From Pseudobutyrivibrio ruminis (GTDB lineage Bacteria > Bacillota > Clostridia > Lachnospirales > Lachnospiraceae), in assembly GCF_015057245.1 (NCBI RefSeq), contig NZ_SVET01000013.1, positions 7,275-71,274 of the forward strand: a DNA stretch of 64,000 nucleotides. The letters run 5' to 3'. The notes under the pieces are model-generated. The model made no database searches. It worked only from the letters and a program-made list of their open reading frames with translations, and was not told the DNA's origin. Below, one piece after another: positions 43,637 through 53,135 of the stretch; within the stretch, counting starts at the first letter, position 1; each line of letters opens with the position of its first letter. A program made the translations under genes and the position numbers.

Positions 43637-45682
43637 TTATTTAAAGAATGACATCTCCTCATTTAGCTTTTCAGCTATTTCCTTAAGATTTGATGCAGAA
43701 TCCGCAAGTTGTCCAACAGTTGCCGAAAGTTCCTCTACAGATGCTCCTGTTGTTTCTGAAGAAGCTGCATTCTCCTCAGATATAGCAGAAAGTGAAGACA
43801 TTGCATCAGATACAACCTCATTTGAAGTAACGCAAGTATTTGCACCTCCAGCTATGTCTCTTACTCCAAGAACAGTTCCATCAATGTCCTGAAGCATTCC
43901 ATTAACTGATTCTAATGTCTCACCGATTGCTTCCTGCTGTTCCAAATTGCCTTCTTTTACAAGCTCTGCTGCTGCAACTGCCGCCTCTGCCTCTCTTAAC
44001 AGCTCATCCATCTCTTTGCGAATTTCCTGAGCCATACTGTCTGAATCGTCTGCAAGCTTTCTGATTTCCTCAGCAACAACCGCAAATCCTTTTCCTGCTT
44101 CACCTGCTCTAGCTGCCTCAATTGAAGCATTAAGAGAAAGCAAATTTGTCTGTGATGCAATATCCGAAATACCATCAACTCTCTCATTAATGTTTGCAAC
44201 TGCATCTTGGGTAGCTGAAATAGTACGAGCAATTTCTTCAATCTTTGAAGTCATATCACTGCTTGACTGCTGGAGATTCAACAAAGATGCACTTGAGGTT
44301 TCCGAAGCTTCCTTCATTTTACTTGCCAGACTTTCCATGTTTCCTGTAGAATTCTGCACACCTGTAACTGCATCAGTAATTCTTCCAACATTTTCTGCAG
44401 CTTCCTGAATTTCCTCTGCCTGCTGAACTGCTCCTGTTGCAATTTCCTGAACAGCATTTGATACACCCTCAGTTGTTGCAGAAATCTGGTTTGCCATATC
44501 AGCCAAGTCTTCTGATGAAATTGTAACTGTATTAGCAGACTCCTTTATGTTATTTACGATATCCTGTAGTCTCTTTATAACATCATTGAAGTTTCTAACA
44601 ATTTCTCCAAATTCATCTTTACGTTTTGAATATCCACTAATTCTACTAAATCCACCATCAGCAAGCTCTGAGAGTGAGCTATTAACATCAAGTATTGGTT
44701 TTACAAAACTATTTGCAATTATAAGTGAAATAATTACACCAAGTATTACAAGGAATATGCCTATACCAACTGTGATTAAAGCAGATTGTCTTGCTTCTGC
44801 CATAACAACTGAATCCTGTTCTGCCACGGCAATTGTCCATCCAGATATAGGTTCCTTAACCCATGAAATATATGCAAGTTTTCCTGTAGCTGTGCTTTCA
44901 TACATACCACTTGTTTCAGAGGATGTCATAAATTCTGATGTGCTGTGATCTTCCGGCTCATCCTCTGGTGTGATTTCATGTGCAGCATGTGCTGCTACAA
45001 TACCTGTTCTATCTGTAATATAACCGTCACTTACATGCTCTGCCAAAAGCTCATGGAAGTTATTAAGATCAAAGCTTCGCTGTACTGTTCCAAGGAATGC
45101 GCCTGTTTGGTCGTCTAAAACTGGAACGATTACAACCATAATACGATTTCCATTCGCTTGGCTAATCAATATATCCGAAGTAGTAGGCTGTAAAGATGCT
45201 TTACAATCCTGGAAAAATTCTCTTTCACTTATATTCGAAAGCGCACCATCACCAGATCTTACAAGCTGCTGACCATTTGCATCTGCCAAAACGGTCTGAT
45301 TACCATCTCCAATACTATTATCAAGCACCTGCATTTCAGCCTGCATTGCAGAATCTGGAATAGTAACCTCCTCTGCACCATATGTATTGAGATATGTAAT
45401 TGTACTTGGAGCTGCTGCAAAAGATTGCAGACCAACTACATTCTTCTCAATTACATTAGCAAACTCTGACTCAAGCAGCTTTGCATTTGAATTCAGTATA
45501 TCTAATGCATCATTTTTTGCCTTGTTGGTAGAGGTGTTATAGCTAACAATTATTGCTATAACCAAAGGAACTGCTACAAGCAACGCCATTATTGTAATGA
45601 GCTTTGTTCTAACGCTGTCCTTTACTGATACACTGCTAGTTACATTTTGTGTTGTCTTAACCTTCTTCTCTTTCTTTCCCAT
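43637..45682 (-). CDS. Methyl-accepting chemotaxis protein
   Basis: A chemoreceptor of about 681 residues. A basic N-terminus is followed by a membrane helix (TKLITIMALLVAVPLVIAIIVSY), an extracellular dCache-type sensor of about 270 residues (ISEREFFQDCKAS and DDQTGAFLGTVQRSFDL are typical), a second helix (ITVGIGIFLVILGVIISLIIA), a HAMP domain and a signalling coiled coil. The tip is GISDIASQTNLLSLNASIEAARAGEAGKGFAVVAEEIRKLADDS in three short stretches. It would pass ligand state to CheA/CheW. The start at 45682 has GGAG 10 bases upstream. Confidence 0.93.
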   Translation of the reverse strand: MGKKEKKVKTTQNVTSSVSVKDSVRTKLITIMALLVAVPLVIAIIVSYNTSTNKAKNDALDILNSNAKLLESEFANVIEKNVVGLQSFAAAPSTITYLNTYGAEEVTIPDSAMQAEMQVLDNSIGDGNQTVLADANGQQLVRSGDGALSNISEREFFQDCKASLQPTTSDILISQANGNRIMVVIVPVLDDQTGAFLGTVQRSFDLNNFHELLAEHVSDGYITDRTGIVAAHAAHEITPEDEPEDHSTSEFMTSSETSGMYESTATGKLAYISWVKEPISGWTIAVAEQDSVVMAEARQSALITVGIGIFLVILGVIISLIIANSFVKPILDVNSSLSELADGGFSRISGYSKRKDEFGEIVRNFNDVIKRLQDIVNNIKESANTVTISSEDLADMANQISATTEGVSNAVQEIATGAVQQAEEIQEAAENVGRITDAVTGVQNSTGNMESLASKMKEASETSSASLLNLQQSSSDMTSKIEEIARTISATQDAVANINERVDGISDIASQTNLLSLNASIEAARAGEAGKGFAVVAEEIRKLADDSDSMAQEIRKEMDELLREAEAAVAAAELVKEGNLEQQEAIGETLESVNGMLQDIDGTVLGVRDIAGGANTCVTSNEVVSDAMSSLSAISEENAASSETTGASVEELSATVGQLADSASNLKEIAEKLNEEMSFFK

Positions 45683-45719
45683 AGTCTCATCTCCTGTAAA
45701 AAAACCTTTAAGAAAAAAA

Positions 45720-45775
45720 AGTAGCAAATATGCGCCGGTCTTACGCCTCTTTGCTACTCACGCACACTGATTATA
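45720..45775 (-). promoter_or_regulatory. Promoter and attenuator-like hairpin in the chemoreceptor leader
   Basis: A TATAAT box lies at 45770-45775 on the minus strand. The transcript would then form AGTAGCAAA (45750-45758) pairing with TTTGCTACT (45720-45728), with an inner GGCG/CGCC-like stem, followed by eight T. This is a terminator before the gene, so expression may be set by read-through. I do not recognise the enclosed sequence as a known riboswitch. Confidence 0.5.
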
Positions 45776-45809
45776 CGTGTAAAATGTGGCTATTTTATGA
45801 AAACGTCCT

Positions 45810-46166
45810 TTATTTTTCATTTTTTATAATGTCATCCAATAACCGGCCAGACGCTTCCACTACCTTATTTATACCTTCTTTGTTAATTCCATCATAATGA
45901 ATTCCTGCAGCTACCACTACCGGCTGCATATATTTCTCATGCAAAGTATTTGCCCATGATTCTGCAATAATTGTTTCTTTATGATTTGGAAATGTGGTTG
46001 AAGTCAGATTGCCATTCTCATCGATAATTGCTACTGCTCCAATGTGGGATTTATCCCCACCAGCCACAGTTACGTTTATGCCATTATCCGTATATACGAT
46101 AATAGCTCTTATCTCTTTTCCAAGCACCTCGGCTTGTTTTTCAACTGTTTTAATCATAGACTTCAC
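45810..46166 (-). CDS. LpdD-like prenylated-flavin chaperone protein
   Basis: A 118-residue protein with the pattern of the small LpdD/PAC_BAC proteins that go with UbiD-type gallate decarboxylases (IRAIIVYTDNGINVTVAGGDKSHIGAVAI; PVVVAAGIHYDGI). In Lactiplantibacillus, LpdB, LpdC and LpdD together make gallate decarboxylase activity. Its ATG directly follows the UbiX stop, and AGGTGA precedes it. It probably helps cofactor loading or assembly of the decarboxylase at 47500. Confidence 0.76.
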   Translation of the reverse strand: MKSMIKTVEKQAEVLGKEIRAIIVYTDNGINVTVAGGDKSHIGAVAIIDENGNLTSTTFPNHKETIIAESWANTLHEKYMQPVVVAAGIHYDGINKEGINKVVEASGRLLDDIIKNEK

Positions 46167-46739
46167 CTAATTATCGGGATTCCATCTCTTTAATCCTGCT
46201 TCTATGTCAAACCTATCAAGAATTCTTCCTACAATTTGCTGTTCTACATCAGCCAATGTCTTAGGATGAGAATAATAGCTTATTACAGGTGGCAAAATGA
46301 ATACTCCTGGCATTCCTGCCAAGTACGCCATGTTATCCAAGTGTATCTTTGAAAGGGGAGATTCTCTTGTCACCAAAACAAGCTTACGTTGCTCTTTTAA
46401 GACTACATCTGCTGCACGAAGAAGAAGGTTGTCAGAATAGCCATGTGCTATACCCGCCACTGTTTTCATGGAACAAGGGCAAACCACCATGCCAATAGTT
46501 TTGTATGTACCACTGGCTATAGCGGCTCCTATGTTGTGGTTGTTATAGCAAACATCTGCATACGAACAAAACTCACTAAGTGAAATACCGCACTCTTCTT
46601 CAATAGTCAGTTCACCTCCGTGAGTTATAACCAAATGTGATTCCACATCTTCTACATTCTTCAATTCTTTTAAAAGCTTTAATGCTAGCGGTGCTCCTGA
46701 AGCACCGCTAACTCCTATAATTATTCTTTTCTTTATCAT
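46167..46739 (-). CDS. UbiX-type flavin prenyltransferase (LpdB-like)
   Basis: A 190-residue flavoprotein that joins dimethylallyl phosphate to reduced FMN, giving prenyl-FMN for UbiD enzymes. It starts IIIGVSGASGAPLALKLL, with VVCPCSMKTVAGIAHG, LVLVTRESPLSKIHL and MPGVFILPPV as expected of the family. It is read with the LpdD-like gene and downstream of the DUF554 gene, in a cluster with UbiD and tannases. This supports a role in phenolic acid decarboxylation rather than ubiquinone synthesis. Confidence 0.92.
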   Translation of the reverse strand: MIKKRIIIGVSGASGAPLALKLLKELKNVEDVESHLVITHGGELTIEEECGISLSEFCSYADVCYNNHNIGAAIASGTYKTIGMVVCPCSMKTVAGIAHGYSDNLLLRAADVVLKEQRKLVLVTRESPLSKIHLDNMAYLAGMPGVFILPPVISYYSHPKTLADVEQQIVGRILDRFDIEAGLKRWNPDN

Positions 46740-46740
46740 A

Positions 46741-47472
46741 TTATGATACCAATGGGAGTACTACACTAACCCAAAAAGCACTTAAAGGCATAACAATAAT
46801 CATAGACGGAATCATATCCGCCACTGGGAACATCTTTACCTTTATCATTCTGAATCCTGTTGCAAGCATAATAAAACCACCGCAAGCTTTGAAATCAGCA
46901 ATCATAGTTTCATTTGTCATTGGGTAAATAAATCCTGCTAGTAAAAACAAAATGAAAAAGATAATAAACTGCGGAATAGCTACAACGCATACTACAGCAC
47001 CAAGTGTGCAGGCAAAAATAAGACCAGTGAATAAATCAAGTATGGATTTGGCAATAAGAATACTATGGTCTCCTGTCATGCCTGACACAATAGAACCGTA
47101 TATACCTGTACCTGAGGCACAGAATAAAACAATACATGTTACCAATGTTGCAATAAATTCATCCTGTGTGACATTGCTGTTCTCTACCTTGATAACCTTG
47201 CTAATAAGCTTTTGCATTCCCGCTGCAGCTACATTTATCTTGTCACCAAAGTGAATTGCAAGACCAATTGCTGTACCGATAATTACAGAAAAAATAACAG
47301 CCGGCATGTTTTTCATAAGGACGATTGTGCTGATTCCCATTCCCATAGAACAAGCTCCAAAAATCATGTTTAGCTTGTCCTTAAAATCCATTGAAAGCTT
47401 ATTGCCAGCTACCGCGCCAACCGCACCTCCTATAACAACTGAAAGTGCATTTACAATTACACCTATTGGCAT
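46741..47472 (-). CDS. DUF554 membrane protein
   Basis: A 243-residue protein with about seven membrane helices, beginning IGVIVNALSVVIGGAVGAVAGNKL, the signature of DUF554 (YdfK/YqgA-like). The family is thought to contain transporters but no substrate is proven. It lies exactly between the UbiX and UbiD genes, one base before UbiX, so a part in moving gallate or pyrogallol is possible. GAGAGG precedes the ATG. Confidence 0.83.
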   Translation of the reverse strand: MPIGVIVNALSVVIGGAVGAVAGNKLSMDFKDKLNMIFGACSMGMGISTIVLMKNMPAVIFSVIIGTAIGLAIHFGDKINVAAAGMQKLISKVIKVENSNVTQDEFIATLVTCIVLFCASGTGIYGSIVSGMTGDHSILIAKSILDLFTGLIFACTLGAVVCVVAIPQFIIFFILFLLAGFIYPMTNETMIADFKACGGFIMLATGFRMIKVKMFPVADMIPSMIIVMPLSAFWVSVVLPLVS

Positions 47473-47499
47473 TTTTTATTTCCTCTCTTCTTTATAAAA

Positions 47500-48993
47500 T
47501 TAAAACTCAAAATCTGGAAGCCACTTTTTAGGGTCAACTTCAAGGAATTTACATCTCTCAAATTTGTCCTTCATAGTATATGGCACTGTACAGTCAAAAA
47601 TTGCCTTGCAGGCGATTCCATGTACTCTGATAGATGGGTCAAATGCAGGATCGTTACTTGGGTCCAGCACATGTGTGTGAACACCAGGAATTGGAATGAA
47701 ATCCACATCACCTTGGAATCTAGTAGTCATTGCCCACATAACATCAGACATATCAAAGATATCTACATCCTCATCAACCAGGAACACATGCTTCATCTCT
47801 GAAAATGCCGAGAATGCCAACAATGCAGCCTGACGCTGACGTCCTTCATCGTTAATGTTGTTCTTTCTGAACTGGATGATAGAAACAAATTTTCCACCAC
47901 CACATGGTGCCGCGTGGACATTAACAAGACGACCAGGCATTGCTCTCTCAACTAAATCGATAACGGAAGCCTCTGTAGGAATTCCTGCCATAGAAACATG
48001 CTCATGGCTAGGTCCAATACAACTTTCCATGATAGGATTCTTTCTTGTTGTAACAGCCTTTACCTTGATAACTGGAAGATAATTTGGTAAATCATCGCCC
48101 TTTGCTTCCCCTGTGTAACCTGGGAATTCCGGCATAGCTTTTCCTGTATTAGAATTAATATCTTCTCTCATTGTGAGACCAGGTGTAAGTTCGCCTTCGA
48201 TTACATATTCTGCTCTTGCAATGCAGCGCTCATTGATGCTTACGCATTTTGCCAATTCAACTGGCTTTCCTCTAAGAGCACCTGCAATCTGAAGCTCATT
48301 GAATCCATAAGGTGTTGTTGGTGGTTCGAAACCTGCCGACATATAAATAGCTGGATCAAGACCGATTGAAACTGAAATAGGAAGTGGCTTGTTTGCCTTT
48401 AATGCCTTGTCCCACATAGCTCCAATGTGTCGGCTACCTGGTGTAATCCACATAGTCATTTCATCCTTCGACTGAATACAAAGACGATGGATTGTGACAT
48501 CTGATACTGATGGGTCTTCTGGGTCTGTTGCCATGCAAAGTCCCATTGTTATGTATGGACCGGCATCCTCAGGTGTATTTGTAGGTGCAGGAACCAGTTT
48601 TCTCAAATCGAAATCTGCATCTGTCACTCTGTGTACAATTTCCTGGCAAGGAGCAGCACCTTCAATATCCACTGGTGGGATTGTATTTTTCACTGCATCT
48701 CTAAGCTTCCAACCAAGAGTTTTATAATCCGTATCAAGAAGCAATCCCACTCTTTTTCTACTTGAAAGAACTCCGATTGCTACTCTTGCATCAGGAAAAC
48801 CTTTTACATTGTTGAATACCATTGCTGGACCATCTTCTTTTGTAGGGCGCATTACTGTTCCACCGCTTCCTACGTGTCTGTAGATGCCAGAAATTTCCGC
48901 ATTTGGATCAGCTTCAACATCTGTTTCTACAAGCTGCCCTGGCTGAGTTTTTAAAAACTCCAAAGCACTTCTTAAGTCATTAATCTTGTTCAT
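47500..48993 (-). CDS. UbiD-family decarboxylase, probable gallate decarboxylase
   Basis: A 497-residue prenyl-FMN-dependent decarboxylase. Visible family stretches include an N-terminal LRSALEFLKTQPGQLVETDVE, VTIHRLCIQSKDEMTMW, ELAKCVSINERCIARAEYVIEGELTP (containing the conserved E-x3-E pattern) and FLVDEDVDIFDMSDVMWAM. Length matches LpdC/gallate decarboxylase (about 490). With UbiX, LpdD-like and tannase genes around it, gallate or protocatechuate to pyrogallol or catechol is the likely reaction. AGGAG precedes the ATG. Confidence 0.87.
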   Translation of the reverse strand: MNKINDLRSALEFLKTQPGQLVETDVEADPNAEISGIYRHVGSGGTVMRPTKEDGPAMVFNNVKGFPDARVAIGVLSSRKRVGLLLDTDYKTLGWKLRDAVKNTIPPVDIEGAAPCQEIVHRVTDADFDLRKLVPAPTNTPEDAGPYITMGLCMATDPEDPSVSDVTIHRLCIQSKDEMTMWITPGSRHIGAMWDKALKANKPLPISVSIGLDPAIYMSAGFEPPTTPYGFNELQIAGALRGKPVELAKCVSINERCIARAEYVIEGELTPGLTMREDINSNTGKAMPEFPGYTGEAKGDDLPNYLPVIKVKAVTTRKNPIMESCIGPSHEHVSMAGIPTEASVIDLVERAMPGRLVNVHAAPCGGGKFVSIIQFRKNNINDEGRQRQAALLAFSAFSEMKHVFLVDEDVDIFDMSDVMWAMTTRFQGDVDFIPIPGVHTHVLDPSNDPAFDPSIRVHGIACKAIFDCTVPYTMKDKFERCKFLEVDPKKWLPDFEF

Positions 48994-49011
48994 CTTTATT
49001 ACTCCTAATAT

Positions 49012-50490
49012 TTATTTTGCTAATGAATCTATCCAAGCGAATAGTTCAGGCAAATCATAATCACCGCTATGAGGCAGTCCCCATGGAAGGAAGAAATCTA
49101 CTTCATAGCCTTTATTTTTAAGTAGCAGTGAAAGGATGGTTGGGATAGCAAGAGATGTATCTCTATCAAAAGCCCCGTGTCTAATTCTCCAATGTTTTGC
49201 TGTGTCTGCTTCACCGATATAGCGTGTAGGGTTTAACATCTTTACCACTTTGTCATCCGCCATTTCAGCTGCAGACTCAGAATGCATCATAGAATATTTT
49301 GTAAAGTGTCTTGCAAACACGTTGTCATCACCGAACTCTTCATTTTCTGGGCTCTTTAAATCCAAAAGATCGAAGGATGGTGCTGGCTTCATTCTAGTTA
49401 TAGCCTTTACATATTTATCTGTATCTATAGCTGTTACTTTGCCACCTTCTATTGTTAGCGCATCCTGCTTTTCCACATCAGAACCCATCACTCTTAATGC
49501 TGGATGACGTGTTAGAGACTCATGTGTTTCCAATTCTTTTTCTGCCGACTTAATAACCTGTCCGAAGACATACTCCTTAAAAGTTCCCTCTCCATTTGAA
49601 TCTAAAACTAAAGGATTTCCATTTTCATCCTTCAGCTCTAGGCTATTCAGATAAACAGGGAATAGACTCTTTAAATCATCACTTACTTTCATCTGCTCCT
49701 CTGTAAGATTGATTTCGATTGGATGCATTTCTACTTTTCCATCTACTTCTTCAAACTTCATCATATGAGCAACTTTTTCTTTATTGAAAAGCCATTCATA
49801 TGCCATATCAGCATGCTCTAGATTATGAATTGGGCAGTAACAGTTTGCTGCAAAAATATCGTCTCTTTCATCTGCTGCACCAATCGCTTTTAGATAAGAT
49901 TCATAATCCTTGCTGTTGCCTGATGCACCTGTTATTGCAGATAAAGCGCCTCCAGCTGATGTTCCGCTTGTTATAATCTTTTCCACATCGCCAGGAACTA
50001 CATCCTTGTTGTGGCGCAAATATCTGATTGCCGCTTTCATATCTACAACTAAAGCAGGGGCACGACCTACTAGTTTCCCATTTTCCTTTTTGTCATTGCC
50101 TGCATTTGCTCCAACGAAAAATTCCTTTGAAGCCATGCCTGTATTTCTGCCTCTGATTCCCGCACAGGCAACCACATATCCATGGTCCAAAGCTTCAAAT
50201 GTAGCATTAATAATCCCAAGGAAATTCTTTCCTGGTTCATCAGCAGGACCTTCCATATATCCGCCAACAGTATTTGGCATAAAAATCGGAACTGTTTTTA
50301 GTGTGTACCCATTAACAGTTTCCTTCTCATAAAAATCCTGAGGTACGTAAATATTCATTTTCTGTATCTCATTCACCGGATTCTCACAATAATCAATCCC
50401 CATATACGCCCTGTAGGTAATTGTTCTACCATCCAGTGTGCAAGTTTTCATTTCATAGCTGTTTTCATCAAATCTTAGTTTATCTGTCAT
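49012..50490 (-). CDS. Cytoplasmic tannase (subtype B like)
   Basis: A 492-residue alpha/beta hydrolase without signal peptide. The nucleophile is Ser 178 in SGTSAGGALS, and the end of the protein carries Asp 442 (GAFDRDTSLA) and His 474 (GLPHSGDYD), 32 residues apart, the same spacing as the Asp 419/His 451 pair of Lactiplantibacillus tannase. YVVACAGIRGRNTG gives the oxyanion strand. It should hydrolyse galloyl esters imported into the cell and release gallate for the neighbouring decarboxylase. Length fits the family (about 470). GGAGGG precedes the start. Confidence 0.88.
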   Translation of the reverse strand: MTDKLRFDENSYEMKTCTLDGRTITYRAYMGIDYCENPVNEIQKMNIYVPQDFYEKETVNGYTLKTVPIFMPNTVGGYMEGPADEPGKNFLGIINATFEALDHGYVVACAGIRGRNTGMASKEFFVGANAGNDKKENGKLVGRAPALVVDMKAAIRYLRHNKDVVPGDVEKIITSGTSAGGALSAITGASGNSKDYESYLKAIGAADERDDIFAANCYCPIHNLEHADMAYEWLFNKEKVAHMMKFEEVDGKVEMHPIEINLTEEQMKVSDDLKSLFPVYLNSLELKDENGNPLVLDSNGEGTFKEYVFGQVIKSAEKELETHESLTRHPALRVMGSDVEKQDALTIEGGKVTAIDTDKYVKAITRMKPAPSFDLLDLKSPENEEFGDDNVFARHFTKYSMMHSESAAEMADDKVVKMLNPTRYIGEADTAKHWRIRHGAFDRDTSLAIPTILSLLLKNKGYEVDFFLPWGLPHSGDYDLPELFAWIDSLAK

Positions 50491-50520
50491 GTAATTTTCC
50501 CTCCGTTAATAGTATAAAAC

Positions 50521-50555
50521 GGGCTAGGAATCGCAAAAATTCCAATTCCTAGCCC
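50521..50555 (-). terminator. Hairpin between the symporter and tannase genes
   Basis: GGGCTAGGAAT and ATTCCTAGCCC are perfect 11-base complements with an inner GGAAT/ATTCC extension, followed on the minus strand by GTTTTATACT. It may end the symporter transcript or reduce read-through into tannase. Confidence 0.65.
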
Positions 50556-50574
50556 CATTGATTCTAATATGGAA

Positions 50575-51912
50575 TTAAACTGCCTCTTTACCAATAGTTT
50601 TTCTTATTTCTGGTAAATACTTTTCTACATCCATAAGCAACACACCGATCAACAATACCACACTTACAATTGCACCAAGCCATCCATAGTCAAAACGAAT
50701 TGCTGAAACAACTGCATCAGACTGTGTCACAGAAGCTGGATCATAGTTTACTGCTGCAAGTATCCATGCTGTGCAAGCTGAACCGAATCCAATACCAATC
50801 TTTGATCCTATAGACTGGCTAGATGCCATAAGCCCTTCAGAACGGACACCATATTTCCATTCACCATAATCTGCCGCATCTGCTGTAAAAGCATAAAGCC
50901 CTGCAAACATTGGACCAATACCGATAGCTCTAACAACAACACCAACATTAAGTAATGTAAGATTTGTGCCTGCAACCCCTGCCAAACCAAATCCTATAAT
51001 CATAAGAATTGCACCGCATGCCATAAATGCACGCTTTGAAAATTTATTAGCAAACCATGGCATGAAGAAAAGTATGATAATGCCAGGGGCCTGACCAATT
51101 GCCATAAGTGCTGCCATATACATAGGATTTTCAAGTACAACATTGCAGTAATAAATCTGAGCACCTATTGCATTTGCATTTACAAAAAGTGTGAGTGCAC
51201 CAAGCACAAGAGCAATCCAGAAGTACTTATTCTTAACAACTGCTGGAAGCTGTTCTTTCATAGGTACCGTGTCATGCTTTGCTACCATATCCTCCATACC
51301 AACTGTTTCGTTGCAAACAAGACCTGGTATAAGAATCAAAGCACCTGCAATGACTCCCAAAATAACACTTGTTACTGTCCAGCCAAAGTTGAGCTGAAGT
51401 ACTGTAATCATAGTTCCAATCACAAGACCTGATAAGTTATTTAAAATTGATGATACTGTTGATGTTGTATTTCTGTCTTTGTAATCACGAGTCATACGTG
51501 CAAGCAAAGCTGTGTGAGCAACTCCAAATATCGTATATACGATACAGTTTAAAAAGATATATGTAAGATATGCATATACCAGCTTTCCTGCTGCAGCCCA
51601 TCCCTGTGGTACTGATAGAATAAGAATGATTCCAATGACCATAAGTGGTGCACAAACAATTAACCATGGTCTTGCTTTACCAAGCTTTGTGTTTGTTTTA
51701 TCTACGATTCCACCCATGGCTAAATCAGTAACACCATCAAGTAATCTGGCAATGATAAACATTGTACCGATAGCAGCTGCCGCAATCCCTGCTGTATCTG
51801 TATAGTAGCTAAGCAAAAATGATGCAAGCAAAGTGCTCATTACATTTCCACCTGCAGCACCACATCCATATGCAATTTTCTTCCAAATAGGAATTTTAAT
51901 TGATTCGTTCAT
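50575..51912 (-). CDS. GPH-family sugar/glycoside symporter
   Basis: A 445-residue protein with twelve membrane helices of the glycoside-pentoside-hexuronide:cation symporter family. The N-terminus IPIWKKIAYGCGAAGGNVMSTLLASFLLSYYTDTAG, the following RLLDGVTDLAMGGIVDKTNTKLGKARPW stretch and the GMMADAADY-like FTADAADYGEWKYG are typical. Next to tannase and divergent from a LysR regulator, it may import galloyl-glucose or a related phenolic glycoside. GGAG precedes the ATG. Confidence 0.85.
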   Translation of the reverse strand: MNESIKIPIWKKIAYGCGAAGGNVMSTLLASFLLSYYTDTAGIAAAAIGTMFIIARLLDGVTDLAMGGIVDKTNTKLGKARPWLIVCAPLMVIGIILILSVPQGWAAAGKLVYAYLTYIFLNCIVYTIFGVAHTALLARMTRDYKDRNTTSTVSSILNNLSGLVIGTMITVLQLNFGWTVTSVILGVIAGALILIPGLVCNETVGMEDMVAKHDTVPMKEQLPAVVKNKYFWIALVLGALTLFVNANAIGAQIYYCNVVLENPMYMAALMAIGQAPGIIILFFMPWFANKFSKRAFMACGAILMIIGFGLAGVAGTNLTLLNVGVVVRAIGIGPMFAGLYAFTADAADYGEWKYGVRSEGLMASSQSIGSKIGIGFGSACTAWILAAVNYDPASVTQSDAVVSAIRFDYGWLGAIVSVVLLIGVLLMDVEKYLPEIRKTIGKEAV

Positions 51913-52021
51913 TATGTCTCCTTCTCTTTTTAACCCACTAAATTACGAAGCTTCTTTTAGGCCTTTCTTTGTCTTAATTATAAAAAGGAAAATATTTATG
52001 AACAATTCGAGTTTCGGCTTG

Positions 52022-52044
52022 ATTAAGTCGCATTTGGACTTAAT
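52022..52044. promoter_or_regulatory. LysR operator ATTAAGTC-N7-GACTTAAT
   Basis: A perfect 8-base inverted repeat with a 7-base spacer lies 37 bases before the LysR start, in the divergent gap. It has the T-N11-A geometry of LysR boxes. The half-site GATTAAGTC recurs at 55630-55638 upstream of the lipoprotein tannase gene, suggesting joint control. Confidence 0.7.
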
Positions 52045-52081
52045 ATTGTGATAAAATATGGTTTAATTAGGAGGACATAAC

Positions 52082-53020
52082 ATGAATACTGAGTATATAC
52101 ATGAGTTTGTTGTTCTGGCAGAAACCAAGAATTTTTGGGAAGCTTCAGATAGATTGTTTATGAATCAATCCACTCTTTCAAAACATATAAAAGCATTGGA
52201 AAGCGAGTTAGGTATTCCTCTTTTCAATCGCACAACTAGGCGAGTAGAGTTGACTAATTATGGCAGAACTTTTTTGCCTTACGCCAAAACAATATCTGAT
52301 TCAGAGTACGAAGGCCTTACGGCCATCAATAGATTGCAAAACATTGAAAATGGTCTATTGACTCTTGGCACCATTCCTTCCATGCCACAATATCAGGTTA
52401 CTATGCTATTGGCTCAGTTTCAAAGTAAATACCCTGACACTTCTGTTCGTGTTACCGAAGATGACCCTATCAATCTTCAGAAGTATCTTGAAAACAAATC
52501 ATGTGAAATAATATTTACAAGAGAAACAAAGTCCGACTTTGAGAATAACTTTTTAAACAACACCCAGATTATAAGAATCCCTTATATTAAGGATAGACTT
52601 GTTGCTTTGTTGCCAAAGAAGCATCCATTGGCAAAAGAAGAAACTCTCACTTTGCAGCAATTAAAAGATGAAAATTTCTGTCTTATAAAAGAGGGTTCTC
52701 TTATGTATGAAATAGGCCTTGATGCATGTAGACGTGCTGGTTTTATACCAAATATTATTTTTACTAGCCATCGAATCGATTCAATTTTAGATATGGTTTC
52801 AAATCAAAATTGTGTAGGACTTCTAATGGATAAGCATTTGGATAAGCCTTCAAATGCACCAGATTCAATGCTAGATGATGCTCCATGGACATATGTACCT
52901 ATCGTCCCTGAGGTAAATTCCCAAATGTCAATTTGCTACGACAACACAATTCCACTTTCAAAAACCGCCCAACTTTTTGTAGACTTCTGCACCTCGAGAC
53001 TTTTCAACGAAAAGCAGTAG
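52082..53020 (+). CDS. LysR-type regulator, probable tannin-gene activator
   Basis: A 312-residue LysR protein. The N-terminal winged helix is YIHEFVVLAETKNFWEASDRLFMNQSTLSKHIKALESELGIPLFNRT (in short stretches). The rest is a two-lobed effector domain (LTLGTIPSM, VALLPKKHPLAKEETLTL). It is divergent from the symporter/tannase genes, as TanR is in Lactiplantibacillus. The palindromic box before it probably serves autoregulation and activation by a phenolic ligand such as gallate. AGGAGG precedes the ATG. Confidence 0.85.
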   Translation: MNTEYIHEFVVLAETKNFWEASDRLFMNQSTLSKHIKALESELGIPLFNRTTRRVELTNYGRTFLPYAKTISDSEYEGLTAINRLQNIENGLLTLGTIPSMPQYQVTMLLAQFQSKYPDTSVRVTEDDPINLQKYLENKSCEIIFTRETKSDFENNFLNNTQIIRIPYIKDRLVALLPKKHPLAKEETLTLQQLKDENFCLIKEGSLMYEIGLDACRRAGFIPNIIFTSHRIDSILDMVSNQNCVGLLMDKHLDKPSNAPDSMLDDAPWTYVPIVPEVNSQMSICYDNTIPLSKTAQLFVDFCTSRLFNEKQ

Positions 53021-53135
53021 AATCAAGGATTTCTTTATAATTCTGTGATAATACTGTGATAATTTATTTGCTGCCCCGTTCTCATGTTATGATGATTTTA
53101 GAATCAATCGTAACTCATTATTCGCGAGGTTATAT

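Noticed and set aside
45720..45775. c-di-GMP (GEMM) riboswitch before the chemoreceptor
   Set aside because: GCAAAG and CCGG fragments are present, but the whole element is only about 40 bases and lacks the second stem and tetraloop receptor.
46167..48993. UbiX/UbiD pair as ubiquinone or menaquinone biosynthesis genes
   Set aside because: The LpdD-like protein, two tannases and LysR regulator around them fit phenolic acid decarboxylation, and an anaerobic Lachnospiraceae would not make ubiquinone.
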